Origin: a virus | DNA length: 64,000 bases | Direction: 5' to 3' (one strand) | IMG/VR virus record: IMGVR_UViG_3300004369_000001 | Location: 1-64,000 of that record | In this document: piece by piece, positions 18,801-33,800 of the stretch | How positions within the stretch are numbered: the first letter of the stretch is position 1 | Layout of the letters: every line of letters starts with the position of its first letter | Program-made: the position numbers and the translations under genes | The notes under the pieces: generated by a model | What the model saw: the letters and a program-made list of their open reading frames with translations, nothing else | The model's database searches: none | Told to the model about the DNA's origin: nothing

Positions 18801-21800
18801 TTCTTGATCCCACTCAGGTCTATTGGGTGGAATGTAGATGCCAGGAGTTGTGATGTAGGGTTGCCAACCAGCAGAGGTGGGAGAATAGATGATTGATTTC
18901 ACATACTCTCTGATACGAGTTAGGTGGTAGATCAGGTGTGTGCGAGTAACGTTTGTGTAGACAATGAAGTTGCCATCGCCATCAAACCAAGTTGACAGTT
19001 TATCAAACGCAGCGTTATTGCCTTTGGTGATGATATCGTAGATTACAGCGTCAATAACTTGATCTGCAAAGTCAGCATCGCCTGCATATGCGGGATAGAA
19101 GGTGACTGTCTGATCGTATGCTCTCTTCTTGATTGCTTCTCTGTTGAAGTGGATCAGGCGTGCATCAACCTTATTGCTGTTAGTGCCAGAGGCAAAGGCA
19201 GTCATATAGAGGTCAAAGAGGGTGTTAATTGCCTGACGCACGTCATAGCAGCTACCCATGTTGTATTCGGTTGGGGCAATATATGTGCCATCAACCTTGG
19301 TAACAGTAGATCCGTAGTAATTCAGACCGTTACCTGCAATGCCTTCATTAACACCTTGGATAAGGATGTCCATGAGTGTTGTGATGGCACCTGCTTGAGT
19401 TGCACATGCTTGATTCCAATCTGCCGTGCCCGTGCTGCCCACACTGAAGTCCCAAGTAACATCCAGATCTCTGATTGGGAGGTCTCCAGAATACTTACAT
19501 GGCCAAATATTTGGCAGAGATCCTGTGTAGGTGGCAGCACTCTTAGGATATGTAACAAGATTTCCACCACTAGGATCGGCAATCGTATCAGTTACGACTT
19601 GGATGAGTGCATTGACTTCGGTATCCACATCGGTGTCGCTGATTGCTGTGTCAATCGCTTTAACGCTGTAGGTGTTACCAGGAGAAACTGTTGGGTTGCC
19701 GCCTTGATAGATTTGCTTAGCAATATCTCTAGCGGTGTTGAAGATCCAGATGGACTCAGTGCTCTGAGAAGTAATATGCTGAAGATTGCCTTGGGAAATA
19801 TAGAATTCTGCAGATGTTACCATCATGTTATCGCCACCATTCTGCAGGTTCCAAGACATCCAGTAGATTAGATCTGCAACGTCGTGGACGCAGTTGATGT
19901 TACCACCAGGGATGGTCAGACTGGGATATTGAGCAACTCCACGCAGGACTGCTTCCTCAGCGATGAAACGGACGTTTTCTTCAATAGATCTTGCAGCAGC
20001 AATTCTGTTGTCGCTGGCACCATTTCTCTCGTAAGATTCAAATGTATAGGAGCTATCATTGTGACCGTCAATGTTGAAACGACCGAAACCGTTTCTAATT
20101 GTCAGAATTGCCATATCTCTGGCAAACTTAAACACAGTCTTAGTTGCTTCTTCCTCACCTTCAATGTGTGAGAGGAATCCATCTTCTCTAATGTAGAGTT
20201 TACCTGCTTCGTAGATTTCGGCGTTGCCACCAAATCTGATGTCATGGACCAGAGCATCAAGAATTCCAACAACGTCATCAATGCAATTTTGCTGACCACC
20301 AGGGACTTGGAAGTCTGCAAACTTGGACAAGTCATTCATCATGCCAACTGCTTCCTTGGCAATGATGTGCTTGTTGCGCTCGATCATATTTGCAGCGTCA
20401 ACATAGCTATTGGACTGAGATCTTGCCTGGTCGTATTGCTTGGGATCTAGAGTAACATCAGAATCTCTATATGCAGATCTGTTTGTGTATACTGCAGTGT
20501 AGTATTCATCTTGATAGATGGCAGCAGCACCCTGCCCAGCAGCAGTCTCTCCAGGAGACAGCAGCAGATTATTCACTGCCTTCTCACAAAGAGTCTTGGC
20601 AAACTCAAACGCATCGAGCATCGGTTGCAACTCATTTGTAATAAAGAGAATCTCGTTATCACTATTGAGATAGAAATCAATAGCAGCTTGTGTCTGATAG
20701 TTTCCACCAGTTGCTAAGTCGCCAATGATTGCGGGCAAGATGTGTTCCTTGAGGTCTCTGATGCAAGCAGATCTATCGGGAATGATCAAAGTCTGGACGT
20801 TATTGCCACCAAGACTAATGGTATACAGATTCTCGATATGTCCGACTGTCTCCTCGGCAATATAATCGCGGTTTTTCCAGATCAGATCACCAGCGTTTCT
20901 GAATCTATGACCAGTGGGTGCCAACTCATCAGCAATTGTATCACCCAGAGTATCAAGGCGAGACTCAACTGCAGATGTGCCACTCAGAGAATGGGGGACA
21001 CGCAGTTTTGTCGTATATGTGCCAGTCAGATCAGTATCGCTAGTGCTAATAACATACTGACACAGTTTGACAACTTCTCTCCAAGCATAGAGTGTTTGAA
21101 GCAGCTCGTTACCGATAAACTTAAGATCACCACCCTTGTTTCTATAGAAGCGGGAATTTACAATGACGTTGTAGTTACCACCATCTCTAAGGTCAGAAAC
21201 GATTGCAGGGATAATATAGTCCTTTGTATCTCGGATACAAATGTTAGTGCCATCCAAACCACCCTGATAGTCACCAGGGATGATGAAGTCTGGATAATGT
21301 GCCTGCATAATGCCCACTGCTTCTTCAGCAATCCACGCACGGTTAAGATTGATGATATCAGCAGCATCTTTAGCGAGTTGATTACCAAGATCAACCTCTT
21401 CAATCGTGATACGTTTTGCTTCGTAGTCAATAGCGCCAAGAGTAGCAGAAGAGAGGTTAGTATCCTCAAGTGTGGCATACACATCACCAGTGCCAACAAT
21501 GATTGGTTGCTGAGCATTCAGACCCAGGACAACGCCAAGGCGAGTGAAGTCAACTGAGGTTGCAACAGTGAATGCTGCAGTGAAATCTGCATAACCCTTT
21601 CTAACGCAGATGTTATCGAGGTAACCCTCAAAGTTATTTGCACCAGCAGCATCAGCGCCAATGTGCATTTCTTGACTGATGCCATAGTTGTTATTATCTA
21701 CGGCACTTGCCACTTCAGCACCATTCAGGAAAATGCGAATGGTTGATGTTGTGACATCTTTAGCCACTGCAATGTGATACCATGTGTCGGTTGCCATTGC

Positions 21801-24800
21801 AGCAGTAGTGGTCTGCACAACAGTTACCCCGTTTTGAGACAGAGTGATGTTGTTGCCACTATTACCAACTGTCAGATCACAACCCAGCGTATCCACAGCA
21901 TCGAGACTATTATCAAACAAAGTCTGGGTGCCATTAAAGTTGTCGAAACGGAATCTACCTTCAAAGGTGAATGATCCATTTTCAAATCCAAAGTCATATG
22001 TGCGAGTTGCTTCTCTGATGTAAGAAGATCCACCAACAACAAACTCATAGCTTGATGTGTTATTGAGGATCGTGCTGTCATATACGATGTTACTCAGATT
22101 GACAGAGTTGACCTCAAGCGTGCTGTTTGTAATGTATTCGCCAATCTGGAAAGTCCCAGTAACGTTGCCTGTATAGATCCACTTCAGACCAGAGTTTGCA
22201 CCTTTAATGATTGCACTTGCACCAGAAGTCATGCCCTTGAGCACTTCATCAGCGAAGAAGAGATTGTTGCCACCATCTGCATTTTTGTATGCAAACTTAG
22301 TGACGCGAATAACTTCACCAGTCTGATAACCACCGTCGGTGATGATGTATTCGGTGGGAGCAGTGCGAGTAGCGTGCGACATGTTGCCGTTGGCATACGA
22401 CAACGTATAGACACTCAGGAGACTCTGGAAGAGCGATGTTTGAGTGTTGCAGGGGGTGAGTGACTGATCGGGTGTAATTGTGGTATTAAAGAATTGCTTT
22501 TTACCATGGACACCAGTAATAGACACTCTCGGGTAGAAGTAATCTCCCTCATCGTGGGTGAAGTGCAGATGCTGCAGAATGACCTGGGATCCATTACCAA
22601 ATCCAACGGTCCCATCAACTGTTAGAGTGATTGTGCCATTTACCTCGTCATAAGTAGCACTCATGACGTTATGAGTTGTGGTTGCAGTGCTAACTTTACC
22701 AGATCCAACGTAGGTGAAGGAATCTCCAGGTTGGAGGGTCACAATCGGAGCAGCAACCGTAAATGTGTTGCCAGTCAGATTGGAAACTGCATGGGAGGTG
22801 GCAGAGTTTCTAATGACATCTTGTGCAATAGTAGATACTTCTGCATAAATGTCGGTAACTTGCTGTGCTATTGCTGTGGAGTTATCATACGCGATGGAAT
22901 ATGTGCCAGAGTCATAGACTCTGCTGTTTCCACCATATTTCATGTCGTAAGCAATTGCTTCGATAACATCTTTAATGTCGTCGATACAATCGGAATCATT
23001 GCCAGGAGAAACTGTAAATCCAGGATTCGCAGCCTTATAGACAAACAGTGCTTCAGCAGCAATCATCTCTTTGTTTCTGAGCAGCAGGTCTGCAGCGTCA
23101 ATGTATTCGCCGTTGTGAGCACCGCCGTAAGCAGCAACTGGATCTGCATAGAGACCAACAATCTTAGGACCACCAAGACCCTCGGAGGTGTAAGAGATTG
23201 CACCTGTCAGGTTGTGGGTATTCTCAGCAGACAGGGAGGTTGTGACAATATTTGCCAACTCTCTGACGGTTTGCTGGATATCCAAGCAATTGGTTAGACT
23301 CTGATTATTGCCATTTGCATAGTTGGTGTCATATGTATAACCAGGAGCAGCGCCACCATAAGTTGTGGGATCGTAGAGGACTTCAAGATCCTTAACAAAC
23401 ATAAGGTTATTCATGGCGTAATACATCATATCCCTTGCCTTATTCAGGGCAGTGATGGATTCGGGGACTTCGCCATACAAACCATTCAGCAGATACTCAC
23501 CAGTCTCATCGAAGTAGTTTTCTGCAAAGAATTGGGAGTTGAATTCGCCATTAGATCCAACGTCATTGGCGATAGCATCGACAAAGTAACCGATGTCACG
23601 TCTGCACTTATCTTGGTTGATTGTGAAGGAAGGATTAGATGCTTCTGGAGCATCGTTGAGGTTTCCAGCAGTAAGAGATTCATCCTGCCATGTCCAAATG
23701 GTAGTAACTGCTGCCCTTACATCACTACAAGACTCTGGGTCGTTGTTGGATGTATTGCTGCCAGGAGTGCCATAAGGATCACCAGGAGACTGGTCTGCAG
23801 TCAGAGATTCGTCAACATAACCTATTGCTTGATCTGCGCTGTTGACTGCTGTCCAGAGACCACCATAGTTATTTGTGATCGAGGCATCGACATACTCTTT
23901 TGCTTTACCGAGCATGTAGATCAACTCAGCAGTAACGCGATCGTAGCTGATGGCATTATTGGAGAAATACTCGTTGATCCACTTCAGGGCATACTGGTTA
24001 CCGCCAGAGTGTAGGTCAAGAGCCATGCACTCTGTCCAAAGTCTGATGTCTGCAAGATATCCATCCTTGTCACCTGCAAGCGTGCCAGGATACTGAGTCT
24101 TCATGTCATCATATGCATTCAAGACAATCTTGTCGAGATTCTTGAAGATGATACGAGTTGCGTCCTTGTATCTGGAAAGTGGATTTGTCTGGACATCGCC
24201 AGGATAGTAGAAGTCAGGATGGATAACAGCAATCCATCTTTCAGCTCTATCCACAATCTCATCTTTGTTGAGACGGATCAGACGAGCAGCATCAAATGCT
24301 CTTGGAGTAGCATTTGTCCTAACGTTGCTGTAGAAGAGGGATCTATTTCTGAGCTCATCTCCCTTAGCAAATACACCACCCTGCAGATTCTCATACTCAA
24401 TTTCAGTGCTTCTGATTTGCTCGAAGTCGAGGAAGTCTTCGTTGATTCTGGTCTCAGGATTATAAATCTCAACAGGAGTGATGCTAGACTGCGAGATATC
24501 ATCGAGGATGATATTCGGGTTTTGAATTGCAACAAGTCTCTCATAGATGAGACCGAAGAAAGTAGATCCAGCGTTGATGATCAGTGTGTCAACAGGTTGA
24601 CCATTATTGGGGTCGAGATAGGGACTGATAAAGATGATCTGGGAAACAATCTTACTTGTCGCTGAGTAGATATACTCATTGAGTTTTAGATCGAAGATGC
24701 CAGTTTCATACTTTGCTGTGCCTGATGTTTTGCTAACAAGCAGTGTGTCAGTGAGGTCTCCGTCTTCATCAATATTTGTAGACTCAACAATAGCAGTATC

Positions 24801-27800
24801 TCCTTCAAAGTTAGTGATAGACTCACCAAACTTGTAGATACCTTCGGTATTCAGTAACACTACACTATCGACAATTGCGCTAAAGAGTGTAGTCCTCTTG
24901 ATCAACTCACTGATTTGGAAAGGACCATCAGTGATATTGATCACATCCAAATGGAATGTGCCAGAGTCAACAACAGTTGCATATGCCGCAGAGAAGTCGC
25001 CTCTAACTTGCTGACCAATTGTCGGGAAGATACCCTGGGGATTGACAAGATTGATTCTATAGACAGGGACAGTGGCAACTCGGATTGTGCGATATCTAAC
25101 TTGAGATGCTGCCTTAGGCGGCTCATCGAAAACGATCTGCCCGCCAACCACAGTGTATGCAATTTCAGGAGATTGAATCACACCATTGAGGGTGATCATC
25201 AACTGATTATCATTAACGATTACCTGCTCGCCTTCCACTGTAATTGGGAATGCTTTTGCCACACCATCAAAGTCGCCAGAGATATCGTCGATCTTCTTGA
25301 CAATAGATGTCAAAATTTCCTCAGAAGATGTCAGTCTTCTATTTCTAAACAAGACTTCAGTATTGTTGTAGTCCGTATAGACTGGCTCAGCAGCACCAAA
25401 TGAGGTGATCTGGTTAACGTTGGAATATTCGTTGATATTGACTTGCTTAATAAACTCAGTGCCAACACGACGACCAGAAACGTCCTTACCACCAGTCAGC
25501 TGCAACTGACCAAACATCTTAAATCCAGCAGGGTGGTTGTTATCCAGCATCTGCTTCTTCCACTTGGTAATGGGAATTTCAGAGCTGATAACGTAGGAGA
25601 AGTTTTGATAGAAGAAGGAGTCTTGAATCTTCTGGATGATTTCTGACGGCTTACCCACATCATCGATGAATCGACCAGGAGTCTGAGTCAGGGAGTCGAT
25701 ATTCAAGACACCTTTTGCGATGCTCAGGTTGTCAATAATACCAGATGCCTTAGACACCTCACCAGTAACCTTTTCGCCAACAACAAAGTTTCCTTGATAG
25801 TTGACAATCTTGAGAATCTTAGGACCAGACTGCCAACCCGTATTCGTGGAAACATAACCAGTTGCAGATGCCAACTCTGGGGAAGATCCTTGGTAGATCT
25901 TTTCACCAGACAGGAATCTGGAGGTTGCCACCACTGCTTCCGCTCTACCACCAAACACCTCAGTGAGAAGTGTTTGACGACCTTCGCCTTGGGTCAGGAA
26001 AGTGATAAAGTCACCAGCACCAGCGGATTCTGGGGTCAGTGCAAATCTCAGTTGATCAGAATCAAGACCATCAGCGATTGCATAGTAAATCTGACCCTCA
26101 ACCAACTGAGTCAAACCAACGCTGCTCGGTTTGGGAAGGATGCCAACGGTGTTGCCAACGTCATCTGCACGCAACTGGACTTCTGCACCAGTTGTAATGC
26201 CGTGGGGGAAGTTAAACTGCAGATAGTTGAGGTCCAGGTTAACGACGTAGTTAAACTCAGACTTCAGGGTGACAACAGGCTCGGATGAGTATCCAGCACC
26301 AGGATTCTTGATCTGAATCTCATTCAGACGGTTATTCCTAACAATAGCAACTGCTTCAGCACCTGTGCCACCGCCACCGCTAATAACAACGGCAGGAGGA
26401 GAGGTGTAACCACTACCAGGATCGGTAATCTTGATCTCTGTGAGAATAGAAGTATTGAAGAGTTGCAGGTTAACTGGGAAGGAGATTTCGGGACGGAGAG
26501 TGTAGTCGTGGGAATAACCGAAACCAAATTCATTATTCTTCAGTCTCTTGATCTTACCGATATTTCTACCAGTCAAGAAGACAGATGCACCACTACCTTC
26601 TTGAGGAATGACCACATTCAGTGCAGCACCAGATCCAGCGAGAGTGGGTCCGAGAATGCCAGGGATACCATCAACATCGATAGAAGCAGTGGTATATCCT
26701 TTACCAGGATCCGAAACGGACGTTGCCGAGATTGCACCAGATCCAGTTTCATCGTCAAGAGTGACTGTGATTGTTGCAAGACCACCTTCACCATCACCAC
26801 TGATGGGCACTTGATAGTAAACGCCAGGCTGATATTCCGTGCCGCCATCAATGATTTCGATTCTTTCAATCTGACGGTATGAAGCAATGTCAGCAACTAC
26901 AGGGAGTTTCTGATAGAATCCACCAGGAGACACAAGTTTGATTGTGTTGATGGGACCAATTGCCTTAACTGAGGTCGTGGAATAGAAGCTATATGGATTG
27001 CCAAATTGATCGTCCTGAATCTCTGCCTGAGTTGTCTCTGGCTCGGTTTCCAGTGGGAATTTGAATTCTGTTTGACTGGTAACCTGCGAAATCTTAAATG
27101 TGCCATCAAAAGGTGTCTTGATGACATCAACGAAAGAGTTGGCACCAACAGGAGAGTTTACTCCAACTCTAGAAGGATCGAAGTAATAAGAAATGTTAGT
27201 AACGTTACCGATAGCGGAGAATTTCACATAAGGAGAGATCGAAACTCCTGCTACACCAGGGGTGCCAACTCTAATGATGTTGTTGAAGGAGTATTCCAGT
27301 TTATACTGGTTGTCCTGTGCAAATGACAGGTAATAACCAAAGTTAGACCCATCACTAACATCGAAAATATATTGGTGATTTCTGATAAACACCAGGGTTG
27401 GGTGCTTAGCATAGATTCTCACGTTGCCGATAGATCCATTACTGAATTCGGGCTCACCCGTTGCAGTCCCTCTAATCTTGAAGATAAACTCTCTAGACCC
27501 AAAGATTTCTTGGACAAAGAAAGATCCATTGAATTCATCAGCAGTGAATCCTTCTGTAAACAACACTTCATTCACAACATAGTTGTGAGGAGTGACAGAG
27601 GTTGCATAAATTAGATCGGTGAGAGCATTGGCAGTCCTCTTAATGTCCTTCTTAAGTGTGCAAGTCACTTCGACTTTTTTAACCGAAGGTAGACCACTAA
27701 TAGTGAGGATTTTCTCCTTATCCAGACCCTGATCATCCACAGTGACATTTGCAGAGCTCAGAGCAATCACATCACCAGGAATATATGCAGAGGAGGGTTG

Positions 27801-30800
27801 AGTTTCAATGATCTTGACTTGATAGTTTGCTCCAGCATCAAATCCAAGGAATCTCGCATAGTCAGACAATGCAGACTCAGTGGAAACCCAAGTCCAGGTA
27901 ACACCACCATCGCTAGCATCTCCAGAAAGATGCACTGGAGCAGTTGTGCCAGATGTGCCAGCAACTGAAGCCTGATAGATATTTCTCTTCCAGAAAACTT
28001 TATACCCAACAGGATATAGGACATGGGAATCCCATCTCTCCATATCTTGACCAAGATACTGAGGTCTAGGATATGGCTCTTCTTGGATATCGATAACAAA
28101 CTCACCAGCAGTCCTAATAAACACCCAAGTGATAGATCCATCACTTGTAGCACCTGTGGTGTGTGTTGGTGGATTTACACCAGATGTGCCACCTGCTTGT
28201 GCCTCATAGATTCTCTGAGCATAATAAACTCTATCTCCAGTTGCGTATGCAGTTGCAGTTTGCCAGAGGTTTTCATCTTCAATACCAACAAACTTACCAG
28301 AAAGAGTGTTGATATCTTGAGGGTTATCAGATTGGAGAAGATCAGTATCATTAAATGTGCCGAAGATCTTACCAACTCTATAGGTGTTACCTAGACCAGG
28401 ATCATTGAAAGTGCCCTCGGGGACATCAACAATGGTGCCATACGCTTGGACAACACCGCTGTCATTAACCTGTTGCAGGAGTGCTCCCTTGGTAAATTTG
28501 GCGTTTTGATTGATTGTAAATTCGTAGATGTTATCAATCTTGCTGTAGTTTGCATCCTTGATATAGAATTTGGGAATCACATTAGGAGTGACAAACATCT
28601 TCTTGCCATTCTTAACGGGAATGGTAGAAGACTTGGACCCTAGGGTCTGCTTAGTATTTGTCCAGACATATGTCTGAATGGTTGTGTAGAGTGACGGTGC
28701 ATCAGAGAAGTCGAGCAGTTGCAAACCACCAGCACCAAGATCCCACTGATCGATTGCAGGTTGTGATGTAACCGTAGTCCAAGTTGCAGCAGTAAACTCA
28801 GATATTGTTAGATTAGTGTGGTTTGTTGCTTCTGTCAGAGTATATACATTTCTTACAGAGGCATGTGATCTGTCGATCTTAACAGCAACAATGTCGCTCT
28901 CAATAGAAGTTACAGTAAACTGAGTTGTTGGCAGGACAAAACTAGCGCCATCGGGGAATTCTGCCTTGCTAGAGATAACCACATCATCAATATTACCGAT
29001 AAAGCACAGAGAAGAAGTTTGTGTAGCATCGCCACCGATACCAACGTCTCCCATGTTTACATCGATCAGAGACTGATATGTTAGCTGTGGGTTGCCATTT
29101 ACAAATACAGTGAAGTCCCAAACGCCAACAGCAACGTTTTCCTTGACAAGTGCAATATGGACCCATGCATTAGATCCGAATGCAGTGTAGTTTGTAGTTG
29201 AGGTGGAAACAGAGACCTGAGCACCATTGATGCTCAACTCCATCTTGCCTTCATCAGCATCTCCATTGATTCCATTAACTCTCAGTTGAGCGCCAGAAGT
29301 CCCATCGATTTCCAGGACATCAAAGAAAATAGGAGTTGTGTTTAGAGCAGCATACTGCCCTGTAGACATGTTAAACCAACCAGCAACCGTCCAGTTGAGG
29401 CTGCTGCTATCAATGCCTTCGTAGAATGCTCTGTTGGGAGCATCCAATTTCAGAGATCCAGTGCCAAATCTATAGATTGAAGTGTCAATGTCGGCATTGC
29501 CAGGAAGTGCAGTGCTGTATGTGCCAATATTTCTCTTAGTTGTATCGTAACCCTCATCATTCTCATCATCAAATCTGAAGACTGCAAATTGCTCTGGCAC
29601 CAGTCTTTCGTTAATGACGATGATGTCACCAGAGTTGTCAACGACAGAAGTTTTGTTTCTAGATCCAATCTGATCAGTATTCTCAATTATCGATTGCTGT
29701 TGTAGGGTGCCATCAAACTTCAAGGAGTGGATGGTTGTTACCTTTCTATCTTCTGCATAGTCCAAAGCAGTTGTGATGACAATATTGCCAAACACATCAA
29801 CATGCAACCCAGTGACATTGATTGACTGGAAGTCTCCCTGAGGAGTCATTGTTTTGATGAATTTCCAAGGAGAAGTTTCTTGGACCTGACTCAGAGTAAA
29901 CCTACCAAACTGGATCTTCTCAAACTTACCAGAAGCATTGTTGTAGACATCCCAGATGATGAATACGTCACCATACTCATCGATATCAAACTTAGGATTC
30001 CTTACATATCCACCACCAATCGGAGGAATTTGTTTGACGTAATCCACTTCGATGTTTGCGCCATCGAAGAAGAATTCGCCATAGATTAGGTTATCTTCGT
30101 CGAAGTTGACACCAGTAAAGAAGAAGCGATCATTTGCGATCCACTTAATCTGTGTAATTGTCTCATCGCCACCAGGAGAGGCAATCTTACGCTTCTCTCT
30201 GATGTCTCCATCATTGTTAGATTGAATCACCCAAATATCATTTGGATCCAGTGCCTGAGTGTCTGTGTGTCCAACCAAGTAGATCGACTTGTTTTGATCT
30301 AGATAAATGTCTTGGACATAATCACGTCTTGTGGCACCAGAGATACCTGCAATGGATTTCTGCCACTGTAGAGTGCCTGTGGGGGCATTCTGAGCGTCTC
30401 TTTCGGAGATGTACTTACCAAACCACACATCTGGGTTATATGCTGTAGATACAGGATCATATGTTTGGCCTGCAACATAAATGGCATCGTTTTCTTCTGT
30501 GTCATCAACATACAGAGCAACGAATTCCATTCTCTTGTCGCCAGCATTATTTGGCAGCAGAGTCCTAACCCAAAGGACATCACCGTTGGCATCAAACTTA
30601 GCAAGAATGCCAAGCATATCGTCATCGGCAGTCTCTTCGAGAGATCCACAAATGTAATACTCTCTTCTAGAGGTCATCAATGAGTCATGGATCTGCAGAG
30701 TGCCACCATCATTGATATACTCAGACAACCAATATCTCGTCTTAGTGAAAGATTGAGGATGACTTACGCGAATCTGAGGAGGATTGTTGATATCAAAACC

Positions 30801-33800
30801 GTTACCAGAGTTGATGATATTAAAAGATCCAGCAACACCAGCAGAGTCAAGATTGATTTCAAATTCAGCGTCTTTACCAGTGTCACTGATCAACTCATAG
30901 GTTGGGGGAATTAACTGGGTGTAACCAGTGCCTTCCTGATCAACTGTGACCGACTCAATGCCAGACACAACTTTAACTTTGAAAGTTTTGTTGGTGTTTG
31001 AGATGATTGGCTCGGAGTTGACAATGATTTCATCGCCAGTAATCAAGTCATGATTCTCGGATGTGGTAATGACACCATAAGGTCTGTCACCAATAATTTC
31101 TTTGGTGTATGAGGTGATTGCAACACCTTTAATCGAATCAATAATACCAGATGCACCGAAACCTCCAGTGCCAGTATTATCAAAGAAGATGGTATCATTA
31201 ACCTGATAAGATTCACCAGGGTTTTCGATAACGAAACCATCAATCTGAGCAGTCTCGAATTGAGTAACTGTCTCAATGTCAATATCAACTTTAGATTGTG
31301 CGGAGACTTTCGGGAAGTAGTCATAAATCTGAAGAGTTGCCTCTTCTGTCATTTCTAGGACTTCCTGTTGCTCTAGAGCATCAATGATGCCATCCTCGTT
31401 ACTATCTTGGGTTTCAAAGATGATAGGATATCCTTCAATCTCAGTAGTGAGCACATCCGACTCTTGGTTGGGTTGACGCTCAACGTCAATATCCACCTCA
31501 ACGAAAGGCACACGATATCTAACAACATCCTTAGGAATATTTTCCTGAGTTGCACCCTGCCTCAAATTCCACTCATCGGGAAGGGAGTTGAATGCAGGTC
31601 CGAGGATGTATGGGAATTGTGGCACACCAGCATCCGAAGAATCAATAGTCACAAAGTATGCATAAGTGCCATCGGGATAATCTGGTGTCTTACAGAAACG
31701 ACCGTTATACTGGTCAAGGTCACCAGACTGGAAGATATATTCATAGTCAGGCACAAAGGATCCTGCAGGATACTCTGCAAGCAGAGGACCATCAATACGC
31801 TGAGGATTTGGATTTGTCAATGCATCAAAAACAATCTCATCTTTCAGTGTGTATGATGTGCGAAGTCTTCTGATGCCACTATTTTGATCAGTGGGATCTG
31901 CATATCCATAAGGACCATAGATGGGGTTGCCGTCATATGCCCAACCAAGAATAGGAGAGTGATCGTAGTTGGTTTCTAATTCTTGGAATCTATTTGTTTC
32001 TTGATTTAGGAATACGTTGTCACCAACCACATAACGCAATTCTTTTGGATCTGACAGGTGAGCATATTCACCACCATATTGGTTGTTGAGACCAGTGAAG
32101 GCATAACCTCTTGCATTGTCATACTTAGACTCTAATTCATATTCAAAGTTTTTATTCCAAGCAAACACATTTGCCTCAAAGGTGGCAAATTCACCAACCG
32201 CTTCGAGTCTTACTGTGGTATTACCCTGGGTATAATTGATACCTCTGTTGATAATTTCAATACCAATAACCTTACCAGCATCTTCACCAACGGTTGCAAT
32301 AGATGCTTTTGCAATTGCACCAAAACCATCACCATTGATAATGACCCTGGGGGCAGTTGTGTAGCGTCTACCAGAGTTAATTGTGGCAATAGACACAATA
32401 CGACCATTTAGGACGATTGGTTGTGCCAAAGCACCTTCACCCGAGGTTACAGTGACTTGGGGTAGGGATGTATAACCAGATCCAGGATTCAACAGAGTGA
32501 CACTCTGAATTGGACCGCGAATATTTGCAATAGCAGTAGCACCAGCGCCACCACCACCAGTGATTGTGATACTTGGTTGTGAAGTAAATCCACTACCAGC
32601 AGATGCCACCAGGATTCTGGTGATTACTCCATTGGTAACCACAGCGGTGCCAGATGCACCTGTGCCACCGCCACCAACAATAGAAATCAGTGGCGAGGAT
32701 GTGTAACCACTACCACCATTTGTGACTTCAAAGGATTCAACGCTACCGTTAACGGTAACAGATGCAGACGCGCCAGCTCCACCACCACCTTCAATCAAAA
32801 CCACTGGGGGAGCACCAGCATCATAGTTTTGACCAGGATTCAAAACATTGATCCCTGTAAGAGGACCATAGAGAATCGCTTCGGCAGATTTATATGTCCA
32901 GATAGAGACACCATTAACCCATGCACCGATAGCACTATTCGGTTTGATCTGTTCTCTCTCCGAGACGGTATTTACCACTCTCGGAATTCTGATCATCTTT
33001 CTCTGGTTACCAGGAATCAGAGCAGATCCAGTGAAGGGTCCAATCTTATAGTTTGGCAGACCAGATGCTGCCACATACACATAGTTATTATTGAAGAAAC
33101 TATTCTGAATATTAGTAGTAAATTCAGTAACAACTTTGTTGATAGATTCTTCTGTAGACTTACCTCTGTTGAGGTCAACAGAAAGAAGGATATTACCAAC
33201 GGGGACAATGGTGCTCGGGGTGTCAATTCTATACGAGAAAGTATAGTCATCAATACGAGAAGACACCAGGAATGTGCCGTTATAGATCACAGGGTTTGCA
33301 CCGTAAATTGTAACGGTATCTTCAACCAACAAACCGTGTGGTTGCTCAGTTGTCACTGTAGCAATCTGCAGAAGACCGCCAGGTTCGATGTTAGCAACCT
33401 GAATCAGTTTCTTGACATTATATAACCAAGATTCCAGTCTTTGCTCACCAGGAGAATCGGATCCCAAGGCAGCAACGTTAAGTTTATCGCCAGGCAGGTA
33501 ATAGGACCCAGTATCATCCAGAATTGTGCCTGCCGCTTCGGCAATACCAAGGACACGCATCTTGACCTGATTGGTCTGACCGAAGTTGGCATAGATGAAG
33601 ATATTTGAGCTAATTTTGGACCCAGGATCCCAATCCTCTACAACACCATTCTTACTTCTGGTGCATTCGATGAATTGGTTAAGAGACTTCTCTTTATACT
33701 GAATCTCCTCATTTTCTTCAATAAAGAAGGTGCCGTTTCTCTCTGGCCATCCAATAGTCGAGTCAACGGTGATAATCTGATCAGTTGTAGTCAGGGGCTC

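Noticed and set aside
16191-19871. Long open frames on the plus strand (for example 215, 254, 269 and 270 aa)
   Set aside because: They lie antisense to the giant structural gene, whose codon composition leaves few stops on the opposite strand. They have no family signature, no coupling to other genes and no ribosome-binding sites.
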